A stretch of 64,000 bases of DNA from Vagococcus carniphilus (lineage in GTDB: Bacteria; Bacillota; Bacilli; Lactobacillales; Vagococcaceae). The position numbers and the translations under genes are program-made. Of the stretch, positions 55,251 to 63,826 are shown one piece after another. The DNA lies in the NCBI RefSeq assembly GCF_014397115.1, contig NZ_CP060720.1, forward strand, positions 78,001 through 142,000, written 5' to 3'. The notes beneath the pieces were generated by a model. That model made no database searches. It was not told the DNA's origin and was given only the letters and a program-made list of their open reading frames with translations. Each line of letters starts with the position of its first letter. Position 1 is the stretch's first letter.

Positions 55251-56237
55251 ATGCAAATTCATTCCATGTGGGATGATTATCCTACATTAAAAAAAGATTT
55301 AGCTAAAACCTTAGATTTAATGTCTTCCTCAATTGATTTACCTAATAAAGAAATTGAGCAAACTATTATTGAGTTGTTTCACTCTGGTGGAAAACTTCTA
55401 AGACCAGCCTATCTTCTTTTATTCTCAGCTTTTGGAAAAAATACAGATAAAAAGAAAAGCATTGCTCTTGCAGCTGCTATGGAAACACTTCATACAGCAA
55501 CTCTTATTCACGATGATATCATTGATGAAGCTGAGGTAAGACGTGGTGTCACTACTCTTCAAACTAAATTCGATAAAGATGTCGCTGTTTATTCTGGTGA
55601 TTATTTATTCATTGTTTGTTTTAAATTATTAGCTAAATACACAGACTCTTTAAGAAGTATCAAACTAAACACAGCTAGTATGGAAAAAGTTCTTCTTGGA
55701 GAACTGGGACAAATGAATACTCGTTATCGTATCGATATTACAGTTGATGAGTATATTCAAAATATATCTGGAAAAACAGCTGAACTATTTGCTTTAAGTT
55801 GTTTTCTAGGCTGCTATGAAAATGGTGGTTCAACTAAATTAGCTTCTAATTGCCGTGAAATCGGTAAATCAATTGGATTAGCTTTTCAAATTGTTGATGA
55901 TATTTTAGATTACTCTCAAACAGAAGAAACAATTGGTAAACCTGTTTTAGAAGATGTCAAACAAGGTGTTTATAGCCTACCTCTCATTTGTGCTTTAGAA
56001 GAAAACAAAGCTTTCTTTGAACCGATTTTAATAAAAAAAGATCAAATGACAGATGAAGATACTCGAGTTATTCATGAAGGTGTTATTACTTATGGTGGTG
56101 TAGAAAAAGCCTATCAATTAGCTGATCACTATACACAAACAGCTTTAGATTTAATTCAACAGCTACCGAATAATAAAGCTAATACGAAACAAACAATTTT
56201 TGATATTACTAAACAAATTTTAACTCGTGAAAATTAA
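55251..56237 (+). CDS. dmkB: Polyprenyl diphosphate synthase of the EET locus (DmkB/HepT-like)
   Basis: 328 residues. First Asp-rich motif LIHDDIIDEAEVRRG, second FQIVDDILDYSQ, and GGKLLRPAYLLL for substrate binding. It makes the long prenyl chain that DmkA joins to the naphthoquinone head. AAAGGAGG precedes the ATG. Confidence 0.92.
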   Translation: MQIHSMWDDYPTLKKDLAKTLDLMSSSIDLPNKEIEQTIIELFHSGGKLLRPAYLLLFSAFGKNTDKKKSIALAAAMETLHTATLIHDDIIDEAEVRRGVTTLQTKFDKDVAVYSGDYLFIVCFKLLAKYTDSLRSIKLNTASMEKVLLGELGQMNTRYRIDITVDEYIQNISGKTAELFALSCFLGCYENGGSTKLASNCREIGKSIGLAFQIVDDILDYSQTEETIGKPVLEDVKQGVYSLPLICALEENKAFFEPILIKKDQMTDEDTRVIHEGVITYGGVEKAYQLADHYTQTALDLIQQLPNNKANTKQTIFDITKQILTREN

Positions 56238-56279
56238 AAAGTTTTTAGAATGCCTATTCGGGTTCTAAAAACTTTTTTT
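56236..56279. terminator. Bidirectional terminator
   Basis: Stem of about 15 bp (AAAGTTTTTAGAA arm at 56238-56250 with 56263-56275) with T7 on the plus strand and A-run for the minus strand, between dmkB and the nitrogenase-like gene. Confidence 0.85.
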
Positions 56280-56280
56280 A

Positions 56281-57912
56281 TTATAAAAATGAAGTTAACC
56301 AATTATTACCACTAATTCCTGTTAAAGACATTGGTTTTTCTGACACGCTGCCACTAACAACTCCATCATTTAATGGAATAAACGAAGCTTTTGGAAAATA
56401 AAATTGACAGCCTTTTTGATAGGCGGAGTCCCCTATAATAATATCATACGATCGTTTTTCTGCTGCAAGTTCCTCAATTGTTGAGAAACCAACTGCTTTA
56501 TCTTGGTAAAAGTATGCTAAATTTTCAGTTGGCAAGTAAGTTCTACTAGTAACTGATTGACACTCAAATTCTAATTGAAGCATCTTCTCTAGTCCTTCAT
56601 TAATAGATGGGCGACCTAGTAAAAGAACGTGTTTATTTTGTAAGGTTCTTTCGATATCCCGTACTTCTTCATCCCTATCGATTAATTGAATATCACAAAA
56701 CGGAGTCAATTGTTCGATACATCTCTCAAATCCTAACCTACCAATTGGTAAATCAACTATATAAGGCATTTGATAATTTTTTTGTAACCACTTAGCTAAG
56801 TCCAATCCTTCTTCACTCACTACCCAATTAACTTGTCCTGCTAGTATGCTAGAGAAAGCATCTCTAAGGTTCCCCTCAATAACATTTAATTCATAGTTAT
56901 TCCATGCTAACTTTTCTTTTAACTCATCAATATTAATAATATTTCCTAAAGTTAGTTTCGTAAAACCAATTAAATTAATCTGATTTTTAGGTGTTCTTTC
57001 TTTTGTTTCATTTTCCAAGAAGTAATTACCAGCATCCATTAGTCCTTTTGAAATACCAATAGCAGCCTCTTCAAATCCTTCTGTTATAAATGGAAGGACA
57101 GAAATATCTTCCATCTTAAGCGATTCTGACAACTCTTCATAATCACCATGAACAAAATGATTTAAAGGAGAGCCCATCAAACAAACATCCTCTTTACCAT
57201 CATGATGCTCACAAATAAAACTAAGAATGTCTGATGTCCCACCAAGGGATAAGTCAATGTCTGAAAAATGCGTATAATAAAAATTAGATTGTTTAGCAAG
57301 TAAAGAATTGTCAGCAAAAGAATCCGTACAACTACCAGGTGTGTAGAGAACTCGTAAACAATTCCAATCCTCAATTAAAGAAGCAACTCCAGCAATATCA
57401 CTCGCTAAAACAGGTAATTTAAAAATTTCTTTCTCAGATTCAACATGTTTTCTTGGCTTTTTGTCCGCCAATATATTGGCTATCTCTTTTATCTCTTCTT
57501 TACTATTATGCTGACATTTAGCTATTGGTCCTCGCCAAATTTGAAAAAAAGGAAGCGAATAAGTTGCTTCCAACTCAAGCACCATCGAATCATAGTCTGT
57601 TTGAATAATATAATCCGAACAACCTGCAAATAAAACAATTCCTTTAATATCTGGTAGTAGCACTGCCTGCTCTACAGTTTTTTCTAACTTACTGTAAATA
57701 TCTCCCGTTAAATAATCTGTCTGATCTAACTGGCATAAAAAGACGTGATCCAAAATATCTAGCTCACCTTCTTGAAAATAAAAAGTACGCAAGCAAGAAG
57801 CTGGACCAATACAGATAATAGAAACATCTTCCAATTCTAATAAACAATCAGTCACACTTTTAGTTTCTTTTCGACAACTAACTGGCATTTTTTTTTGCTT
57901 TAACTCAACCAT
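56281..57912 (-). CDS. Nitrogenase component 1-like protein (NifD/NifK superfamily)
   Basis: 543 residues. Cys13 (in PVSCRK), Cys40 (GPASC) and Cys98 (FAGCSD) have the order and roughly the spacing of the P-cluster ligands of NifD. A later Cys195 lies in TPGSCTDSF. The C-terminal half has the repeated Rossmann-like folds of the family (INLIGFTKLTLGN; MPYIVDLPIG). Only one component-1 gene is present where nitrogenase, DPOR and COR have two, so it may act as a homodimer. The start overlaps the NifH-like stop by 8 bases. The substrate is unknown; the B12 riboswitch suggests corrinoid chemistry (inference). Confidence 0.8.
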   Translation of the reverse strand: MVELKQKKMPVSCRKETKSVTDCLLELEDVSIICIGPASCLRTFYFQEGELDILDHVFLCQLDQTDYLTGDIYSKLEKTVEQAVLLPDIKGIVLFAGCSDYIIQTDYDSMVLELEATYSLPFFQIWRGPIAKCQHNSKEEIKEIANILADKKPRKHVESEKEIFKLPVLASDIAGVASLIEDWNCLRVLYTPGSCTDSFADNSLLAKQSNFYYTHFSDIDLSLGGTSDILSFICEHHDGKEDVCLMGSPLNHFVHGDYEELSESLKMEDISVLPFITEGFEEAAIGISKGLMDAGNYFLENETKERTPKNQINLIGFTKLTLGNIINIDELKEKLAWNNYELNVIEGNLRDAFSSILAGQVNWVVSEEGLDLAKWLQKNYQMPYIVDLPIGRLGFERCIEQLTPFCDIQLIDRDEEVRDIERTLQNKHVLLLGRPSINEGLEKMLQLEFECQSVTSRTYLPTENLAYFYQDKAVGFSTIEELAAEKRSYDIIIGDSAYQKGCQFYFPKASFIPLNDGVVSGSVSEKPMSLTGISGNNWLTSFL

Positions 57913-58735
57913 GTATTAGGCCCTCTTCTTCTACTAATGTTTCTCGCCATTCATACAACTCATCTTCATCAAAGGGTGTGATCATTAAATCTTTTACAGG
58001 TTGTTTAATAGCCTCACAAATTGTTTCAAATTCTTTTGTTGCAAGTGATTCTGGGTATTCTTCGACAACTGTTTTTTGTTGATAATCTGCTCGTTTTAAA
58101 AAGTTTGAATCATGAATAACTCCTGTACATTTTGCATGAACTTTTCCTAAATAATTAGAAACGATTTTTTCATCCATCTCATCTTGATAACGATTTAAGA
58201 TAATACCACCCATCGTCTCACCCGTTTTATCAAAATGAATCAAACTTTTCATAATATTATTGGCTGCATAAAGAGACATAAAATCTGATGAAGAAACTAT
58301 GTAAATTTCTTCTGCATAGGCTTTTCTCATTGGTAATGAAAAACCACCACAAACAACATCACCTAAGACGTCATAAACAATGAAATCCCATTCTTCTTCA
58401 AAAACACCTAAACGTGTCAACTCTTTCATCATAGTTGTAATGCCAATCCCTGCACAGCCAACTCCAGCAGTTGGGCCTCCTGCTTCCACACATTGCGTTC
58501 CATAAACACCATCAAAGACTAAATCTTCTCTTTTAATCTCTCTACCTTTTGCTTTAATTTGTTGTAAAATAGTAGGTATTCTTTTTCCTACCAAAGTTCT
58601 TACTGAATCAGCTTTTGGATCACATCCAATATGTAAAACTCGGTATCCCTGTTTAGCTAATGTTGCTGAAACATTACTTGCTACAGTTGATTTACCAATA
58701 CCACCTTTACCATAAAATGCAATTTTTTTAGTCAT
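57905..58735 (-). CDS. NifH-like iron protein (P-loop reductase)
   Basis: 276 residues. Walker A GKGGIGKST, then GCDPKADS. Both 4Fe-4S Cys are present in NifH-like settings: GVGCAGIGI and GDVVCGGFSLPMRK. In the first, the Arg that follows in most NifH (GCAGRG) is Ile. It is expected to bind ATP and pass electrons to the component-1 protein encoded next. The ATG at 58735 has GGGAGG before it and overlaps the ATPase stop by 8 bases. No other nif genes lie nearby, so nitrogen fixation is not implied. Confidence 0.88.
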   Translation of the reverse strand: MTKKIAFYGKGGIGKSTVASNVSATLAKQGYRVLHIGCDPKADSVRTLVGKRIPTILQQIKAKGREIKREDLVFDGVYGTQCVEAGGPTAGVGCAGIGITTMMKELTRLGVFEEEWDFIVYDVLGDVVCGGFSLPMRKAYAEEIYIVSSSDFMSLYAANNIMKSLIHFDKTGETMGGIILNRYQDEMDEKIVSNYLGKVHAKCTGVIHDSNFLKRADYQQKTVVEEYPESLATKEFETICEAIKQPVKDLMITPFDEDELYEWRETLVEEEGLIHG

Positions 58736-59516
58736 TATTCTTACCTCCCATATACACACAAATTTGATGATTTAACTCTGGTACTTCTTTAAGACTTAAA
58801 TCACATTGGTACAATTCATTTAACATTTTTTCATTAATAACATCTTTAGCTTCTCCAAATGTAAAACGGCCGGATGCCTCCAAAATACCTGTTTTATCAT
58901 CTAAAATTAAAGCATGATCTGGATTATGCGTTGTCATAATGACTGCATAACCTTGTTTTTTTAATTCTTTTATTTTTTCTACTGTTTTATATTGATTGCC
59001 AACATCTAAGTGGGCCGTTGGTTCATCTAATAGAATAATTGAAGGGGTTTGAATAAGTGTTCTTATAATCGCTACTCGTTGCCTTTGTCCACCACTTAAA
59101 TCAGCATAAGAATGATTGGCAAATTGACTTAATCCAAATTCTTCTAACAACTGATCTACTTTTTCATAATCTTCTTTTCTTGGTTGACTAAACATCCCTA
59201 AATAAGGGGCTTTTCCCATTACAACATAGTCTCTCACTGAATAAGAAAAAACAGATAATAATTGCTGTTGAACATATCCCATCTCTTGAGCGACCTCTTT
59301 TGGATTCATTCGATGAATTTCTGCGTCATTAATTTTTACCGTTCCACTAACAGGAGTTAACAGATTGACTAGGCAATTTAACAACGTCGATTTACCTGCT
59401 CCATTTGGTCCTAAAATGACTAAACTTTCACCACTATGAAGGTCAAAATTAACATTAGAAAAGGTAGGAGCTGATTTAGGATAGGCAAAAGATAAATTCT
59501 TTACTTCTAATTTCAC
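58728..59516 (-). CDS. FecE/BtuD-type ABC transporter ATPase
   Basis: 262 residues. Walker A GPNGAGKST, signature DLSGGQRQRVAI, Walker B IILLDEPTAHLD, and a switch His in MTTHNPDH. Pairs with the FecCD-type permease. The start is a GTG overlapping the permease stop by 4 bases, with AAGGAC before it. With the riboswitch upstream, cobalamin or another corrinoid is the likely cargo; heme or siderophore are alternatives. Confidence 0.9.
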   Translation of the reverse strand: MKLEVKNLSFAYPKSAPTFSNVNFDLHSGESLVILGPNGAGKSTLLNCLVNLLTPVSGTVKINDAEIHRMNPKEVAQEMGYVQQQLLSVFSYSVRDYVVMGKAPYLGMFSQPRKEDYEKVDQLLEEFGLSQFANHSYADLSGGQRQRVAIIRTLIQTPSIILLDEPTAHLDVGNQYKTVEKIKELKKQGYAVIMTTHNPDHALILDDKTGILEASGRFTFGEAKDVINEKMLNELYQCDLSLKEVPELNHQICVYMGGKNND

Positions 59517-60535
59517 ACTAATCGCGTCCTTTGCTTTAATAATAATAAGACATAGAATGGAGCTCCTATTAATCCTGTCAAAATACTTAATGGTAATTCT
59601 GCAGAAGTTAAAACTCTTGCTAAAGTATCAACTACAATCATAAAGATGGCACCAAGTAAACAAGCTACTGGGAGTAATCTACGATTATCATCTCCTATAA
59701 TCATTCGTCCTAAATGAGGTATAACTAACCCTACCCAACCAACTGTTCCACTAATTGAGACAGAAGACGCTGTTAAAAGTGTTGCCCCTAGAATAGCCAA
59801 TGTTCTTACGCGAGTCACATTGATTCCAAGTGTTTTTGCCTCTATAACTCCTAATGACAAAATATTAATTTGCCAACTAAGAGCTAATAACAAAACAGTT
59901 GCAAATAAAATCACAGGAAAAATCCTAACTAAGTCTGTCATTGAAACTTTTGCAATACTTCCCATTTGCCAATAAGTGATTTCTGCTAGCTCCGTTTCAG
60001 CATCAGCCATGTATTTAATCATTCCTAAAATTGCTGTCATTAATCCACCTACAATAACACCTGATAAAACTAAAATAATCATCGTATTATTACGAACAAG
60101 TTTAGGAATAAACATTGCTAACCAAACAGCAACTAATCCACCTAAAAAGGCAGTTAATTGAACAAGTTGGCTACCAACACCTAGTAGAATACCTGCTGCT
60201 GCTCCAACACATGCTCCCGCTGAAACACCTAGCATATCAGGAGATACCAAAGGATTTCTAAAAATCCCTTGGTAAACTGCTCCTGACAAAGCTAAACTAC
60301 TACCTATTAAAATAGCAGCTAAAATTCTTGGCAGCCTTAAAGTAAAAATAACACTTTCTTCCATTCCTGAAAGACTCTGATCCAGCATTTTTCCTTTAAT
60401 TAAGAAAACCCGTATAACATCTTGTGGACTAATCCAATAGCGTCCAATGCATAAAGCAAGCAAAGCTGTAACACCCAGTAATAAAGTCATGACTAAAATC
60501 AACCATTTCACATTCCATTTGTTTATGTTGTTCAT
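59513..60535 (-). CDS. FecCD/BtuC-type ABC transporter permease
   Basis: 340 residues with about ten membrane segments. Family stretches: RLPRILAAILIGSSLALSGA, YQGIFRNPLVSPDMLGVSAG and GTVGWVGLVIPHLGRMIIGD. Imports iron-siderophore, heme or cobalamin. A GAGG lies before the ATG. Cotranscribed with the binding protein (13-base gap) and the ATPase (4-base overlap). Confidence 0.92.
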   Translation of the reverse strand: MNNINKWNVKWLILVMTLLLGVTALLALCIGRYWISPQDVIRVFLIKGKMLDQSLSGMEESVIFTLRLPRILAAILIGSSLALSGAVYQGIFRNPLVSPDMLGVSAGACVGAAAGILLGVGSQLVQLTAFLGGLVAVWLAMFIPKLVRNNTMIILVLSGVIVGGLMTAILGMIKYMADAETELAEITYWQMGSIAKVSMTDLVRIFPVILFATVLLLALSWQINILSLGVIEAKTLGINVTRVRTLAILGATLLTASSVSISGTVGWVGLVIPHLGRMIIGDDNRRLLPVACLLGAIFMIVVDTLARVLTSAELPLSILTGLIGAPFYVLLLLKQRTRLV

Positions 60536-60548
60536 GTCTTCTTACCTC

Positions 60549-61655
60549 TTATTTACTTTCTTTATTCGCCTCACGATTTGTTATAAAATCCATATCATCA
60601 GCTGATAAATTGTAATCAAAGAAATCTTTGTAGAATATTTTAACTTCTTTTTCAAAGTCCGCATCAGAGAAAATTTCTGGTTGAATTTTAGATGCCATGT
60701 AACGAACCATTAATGGTGTTTCAACTCCAGCAACATCCCAACGATAGATTCCTTTTGGTGTTTTATAAACTTGTTTTTTCTGAACTGCTGAAATTTTACT
60801 CCAGTCCTTACCTTCCATCTTATTATCATATAAATCACTTGGTTTAGATTCATCAAAATTAGTTAAGAAAATAATATCAGGATTCCATTTATAAATTTGT
60901 TCCATATTTAATTCCACATTACCTTTTCCAACTAAATCATGAGCCACATTTTCGCCACCTGCTAATTCAATGACTGTATCATTAACATACACACTAAAAG
61001 ATTGTAATTGTAAGGTCTCGCCTCTCATAAATAAAACTTTAACTTTATCAGCCTCTTTAACTTTATCTTCTTTAGATAATAAATATTCATGTGCTTCATC
61101 ATAGTTTTTATTAATTTCATCTGAACGTTTTTCTTTTCCTAGTAACTGACCAACAGTTGAAAACCCTGCTTTTAAATTATCAATCGTATCACTGTTAATC
61201 ATAACTGGAGCAATTCCCAATTTTTCAAGTTGCTCTCTTTCTTTTGTTTGACTATCCCATAAAAGAGCTACATCCGGTTTAACATTAGCTATTTCTTCCA
61301 TATTGATACCGCCATTATTATCAATGTAAGACGTATCTATTTCTCCCATCTTAGGTTCCATCTTAGGTAAAATCGAAATATCATAAGCTTGTTTTGTTCC
61401 TTCTCTTGCACCCATAATATGATCTGCAGACCCATCAACAGCATAAACAATAGCTGACCATGGAAGAGGTGTAATGGCCATTCCATTTATTTTTTTAGGA
61501 ACCTCAACCTTGTTTCCAGCAATATCTTCTACTATATGAGTCTCTTCTTTCTTCGTTTCCTTAGTCTTAGTACTATCTTGAGTTGAACCACAACCACCTA
61601 ATAATAGCGCAGTACTTAATGCCATTCCCATGAATAATTTTGTTTTACTTGTCAT
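60549..61655 (-). CDS. Substrate-binding lipoprotein (PF01497 type; cobalamin/metal-chelate class)
   Basis: 368 residues. Signal peptide with lipobox ALLLGGC-G; mature part is the long-helix-backbone binding fold (IVEDIAGNKVEVPKKINGMA; EIANVKPDVALLWDSQTKER; IYKWNPDIIFLTNFDE). The ATG at 61655 has AAAGGAG before it; 14 upstream codons are left out. It is the first gene after the cobalamin-type riboswitch and delivers its ligand to the FecCD permease. Confidence 0.9.
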   Translation of the reverse strand: MTSKTKLFMGMALSTALLLGGCGSTQDSTKTKETKKEETHIVEDIAGNKVEVPKKINGMAITPLPWSAIVYAVDGSADHIMGAREGTKQAYDISILPKMEPKMGEIDTSYIDNNGGINMEEIANVKPDVALLWDSQTKEREQLEKLGIAPVMINSDTIDNLKAGFSTVGQLLGKEKRSDEINKNYDEAHEYLLSKEDKVKEADKVKVLFMRGETLQLQSFSVYVNDTVIELAGGENVAHDLVGKGNVELNMEQIYKWNPDIIFLTNFDESKPSDLYDNKMEGKDWSKISAVQKKQVYKTPKGIYRWDVAGVETPLMVRYMASKIQPEIFSDADFEKEVKIFYKDFFDYNLSADDMDFITNREANKESK

Positions 61656-61685
61656 TAAAAAAACTCCTTTATCTTTTTTTATAAA

Positions 61686-61730
61686 CAAAAAAACCAAGGA
61701 AACCTAATAAACAGTTTCCTTGGTTTTTCT
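61686..61730 (-). terminator. Second terminator in the riboswitch leader
   Basis: 11-bp perfect stem (61693-61703 with 61714-61724) followed by T7 on the minus strand, 30-40 bases before the binding-protein start. It lies downstream of the riboswitch's own terminator, giving tandem stops. Confidence 0.8.
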
Positions 61731-61759
61731 TTACATGAATTAATTAATTAATACACCAT

Positions 61760-61990
61760 AAAAAAACCACCTAATGAATCCGTTAGGTAAGCCTATAAAA
61801 AAAGGTTGATGTATCCTGACTCAAGTTCATCGTAAATAATCTTACTTCCCAGTTTTATCCAGTGTATTAAACGATTACGTACTCCCTCTTACAGTGGCGG
61901 TCACCGTGTTGGTTTTTAACCAACTTCCAATCAACCAATCTTTCAATAGCCTCATTGTAGCACCGATGAGAACCGCTTTCATTAGAGATT
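61760..61990 (-). promoter_or_regulatory. Cobalamin riboswitch with terminator
   Basis: On the minus strand the conserved core reads ACGGTGACCGCCACTGTAAG, then AGGGAG (about 61878-61904), like the CCCGCNACTGT core of cobalamin riboswitches. The B12-box-like GAGTCAGGATACATC lies at about 61812-61826, and GATTGGAAG is upstream. A hairpin ACCTAA/TTAGGT (61769-61788) with T7 follows as expression platform. High cobalamin should stop transcription of the whole downstream operon. Boundaries are approximate; some positions differ from consensus. Confidence 0.83.
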
Positions 61991-62086
61991 GATTAGTATT
62001 TCACTTCACATTATCTTTGATCAACACTTCTCTTAATCATCTTGTTATCTTATCTAATGATCAAATTTTAATCAGATAGTTACACC

Positions 62087-62115
62087 TTGCATTCATGCTC
62101 TAAGCCCGATATAAT
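62087..62115 (+). promoter_or_regulatory. Sigma-A-type promoter of the ABC-F gene
   Basis: TTGCAT (62087-62092), exact 17-base spacer, perfect TATAAT (62110-62115), about 48 bases before the start codon. Confidence 0.75.
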
Positions 62116-62162
62116 CGGATAGACACACAAATTTGTGCAAAATAAAAAAAGTGAGGGATTAC

Positions 62163-63782
62163 ATGATTACTGTATCAAACGTTAGTCTGCAATTTCCAGA
62201 TAAAAAATTATTCGAAGATGTAGATATTAAATTCACACCAGGAAATTGTTATGGGTTGATTGGCGCAAACGGAGCTGGAAAATCAACTTTCTTAAAAATC
62301 TTATCAGGAGAATTAGACCCTTCAACAGGAAGCGTCACACTAGGTCCAGATGAACGTTTAGCAACTTTAAAACAAAATCATTTTGACTATGAAGAATACA
62401 CTGTTTTAAACACTGTTATTATGGGACATAAACGCCTTTATGAAGTGATGCAAGAAAAAGATGCTATTTATATGAAAGCTGATTTTTCAGATGAAGATGG
62501 CATTAAAGCAGCTGAACTTGAAGGTGAATTTGCTGAATTAAATGGATGGGAAGCAGAACCTGAAGCTTCAAGCCTTTTACAAGGATTAAACATTCCAGAA
62601 AGTCTACATGATTTAAAAATGTCAGAACTAACAGCTGGACAAAAAGTAAAAGTTTTACTAGCGCAAGCTCTTTTTGGTCAACCTGATGTCTTATTACTAG
62701 ATGAGCCGACTAACGGATTAGATCGTGACTCTATTGCCTGGTTAGAAGAGTTCTTAATCAACTCAGAAAATACGATTATTACTGTATCCCATGACCGTCA
62801 CTTTTTAAATAAAGTATGTACTCACATGGCAGACTTAGACTTTGGAAAGATTAAATTATTCGTAGGTAACTATGATTTCTGGTTAGAATCAAGCCAATTA
62901 GCAGCTAGACTTCAATCAGATCAAAATGCTAAAAAAGAAGAAAAAGTAAAAGAATTACAAGAATTTATTGCTAGATTTAGTGCGAATGCTTCTAAATCTA
63001 AACAAGCAACATCACGTAAAAAAATGTTAGATAAAATTGAATTAGATGATATTCAACCTTCATCAAGACGTTACCCATTCGTTGGCTTTAAAGCTGAACG
63101 TGAAATCGGAAACGACTTATTACAAGTAGAAAATATTTCTAAAACAATTGATGGTAAGAAAATATTAGACAATGTTTCCTTTACACTAAGAAAAGATGAT
63201 AAAGCAGCCTTTATTGCAAAAGATGACATCACAACAACTGTTCTTTTCAAAATCATTATGGGTGACATGGAACCTGATTCAGGAACTGTTCGTTGGGGTG
63301 TGACAACAAGCCAAGCTTACCTACCAAAAGATACTTCTGATGAGTTTGATACAGATCAATCAATTGTTGATTGGTTACGTCAATATGCATCAAAAGAAGA
63401 ATCTGATAATACTTTCTTACGTAGTTTCTTAGGACGTATGTTATTCTCTGGAGAAGATGTGCTGAAATCAGTTAACGTTCTTTCAGGGGGAGAAAAAGTT
63501 CGTTGTATGCTATCTAAATTAATGCTTTCAAAAGCTAACGTCTTAGTTTTAGATGATCCTACAAATCACTTGGACTTAGAATCAATCACTGCATTAAACG
63601 ATGGCTTAATTGCTTTTAACGGCTCTATTTTATTTGCTTCTCATGACCACCAATTTATTCAAACAACAGCAAATAGAATCATTGCTGTATCTGATAATGG
63701 TGTTGTTGACCGTGCGGAGACAACTTATGATGAATTTTTAGAAAATGAAACAGTCAAAGAACAATTAGCAAAAATCTTTTAA
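62163..63782 (+). CDS. ykpA: ABC-F family ATPase (YkpA/YbiT type)
   Basis: 539 residues, two nucleotide-binding domains, no membrane part. NBD1: GANGAGKST, a signature reading LTAGQ, Walker B LLLDEPTNGLD. The linker holds the basic, helical P-site tRNA-interaction region (FSANASKSKQATSRKK). NBD2: a degraded Walker A (FIAKDDITTTVL), LSGGEKVRCML, and LDDPTNHLD with Asp for the catalytic Glu. ABC-F proteins of this group act on ribosomes. The ATG at 62163 has GTGAGGGA before it. Confidence 0.9.
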   Translation: MITVSNVSLQFPDKKLFEDVDIKFTPGNCYGLIGANGAGKSTFLKILSGELDPSTGSVTLGPDERLATLKQNHFDYEEYTVLNTVIMGHKRLYEVMQEKDAIYMKADFSDEDGIKAAELEGEFAELNGWEAEPEASSLLQGLNIPESLHDLKMSELTAGQKVKVLLAQALFGQPDVLLLDEPTNGLDRDSIAWLEEFLINSENTIITVSHDRHFLNKVCTHMADLDFGKIKLFVGNYDFWLESSQLAARLQSDQNAKKEEKVKELQEFIARFSANASKSKQATSRKKMLDKIELDDIQPSSRRYPFVGFKAEREIGNDLLQVENISKTIDGKKILDNVSFTLRKDDKAAFIAKDDITTTVLFKIIMGDMEPDSGTVRWGVTTSQAYLPKDTSDEFDTDQSIVDWLRQYASKEESDNTFLRSFLGRMLFSGEDVLKSVNVLSGGEKVRCMLSKLMLSKANVLVLDDPTNHLDLESITALNDGLIAFNGSILFASHDHQFIQTTANRIIAVSDNGVVDRAETTYDEFLENETVKEQLAKIF

Positions 63783-63790
63783 TATAATAA

Positions 63791-63826
63791 AAAGCTGACT
63801 CACTTTACTTGAGTCAGCTTTTTTTA
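63791..63826. terminator. Bidirectional terminator
   Basis: 11-bp perfect stem AAAGCTGACTC/GAGTCAGCTTT (63791-63801, 63811-63821) with T7 tail, between convergent genes. Confidence 0.9.

Noticed and set aside
56281-58735. Nitrogen fixation genes
   Set aside because: Only NifH-like and one component-1-like gene are present, with no nifK, nifB, nifE or nifN, so diazotrophy is not supported.
61990-62086. Promoter of the cobalamin-type leader
   Set aside because: Several TTGATC-like and TA-rich boxes exist, but no pair with good spacing stands out, so none is listed.
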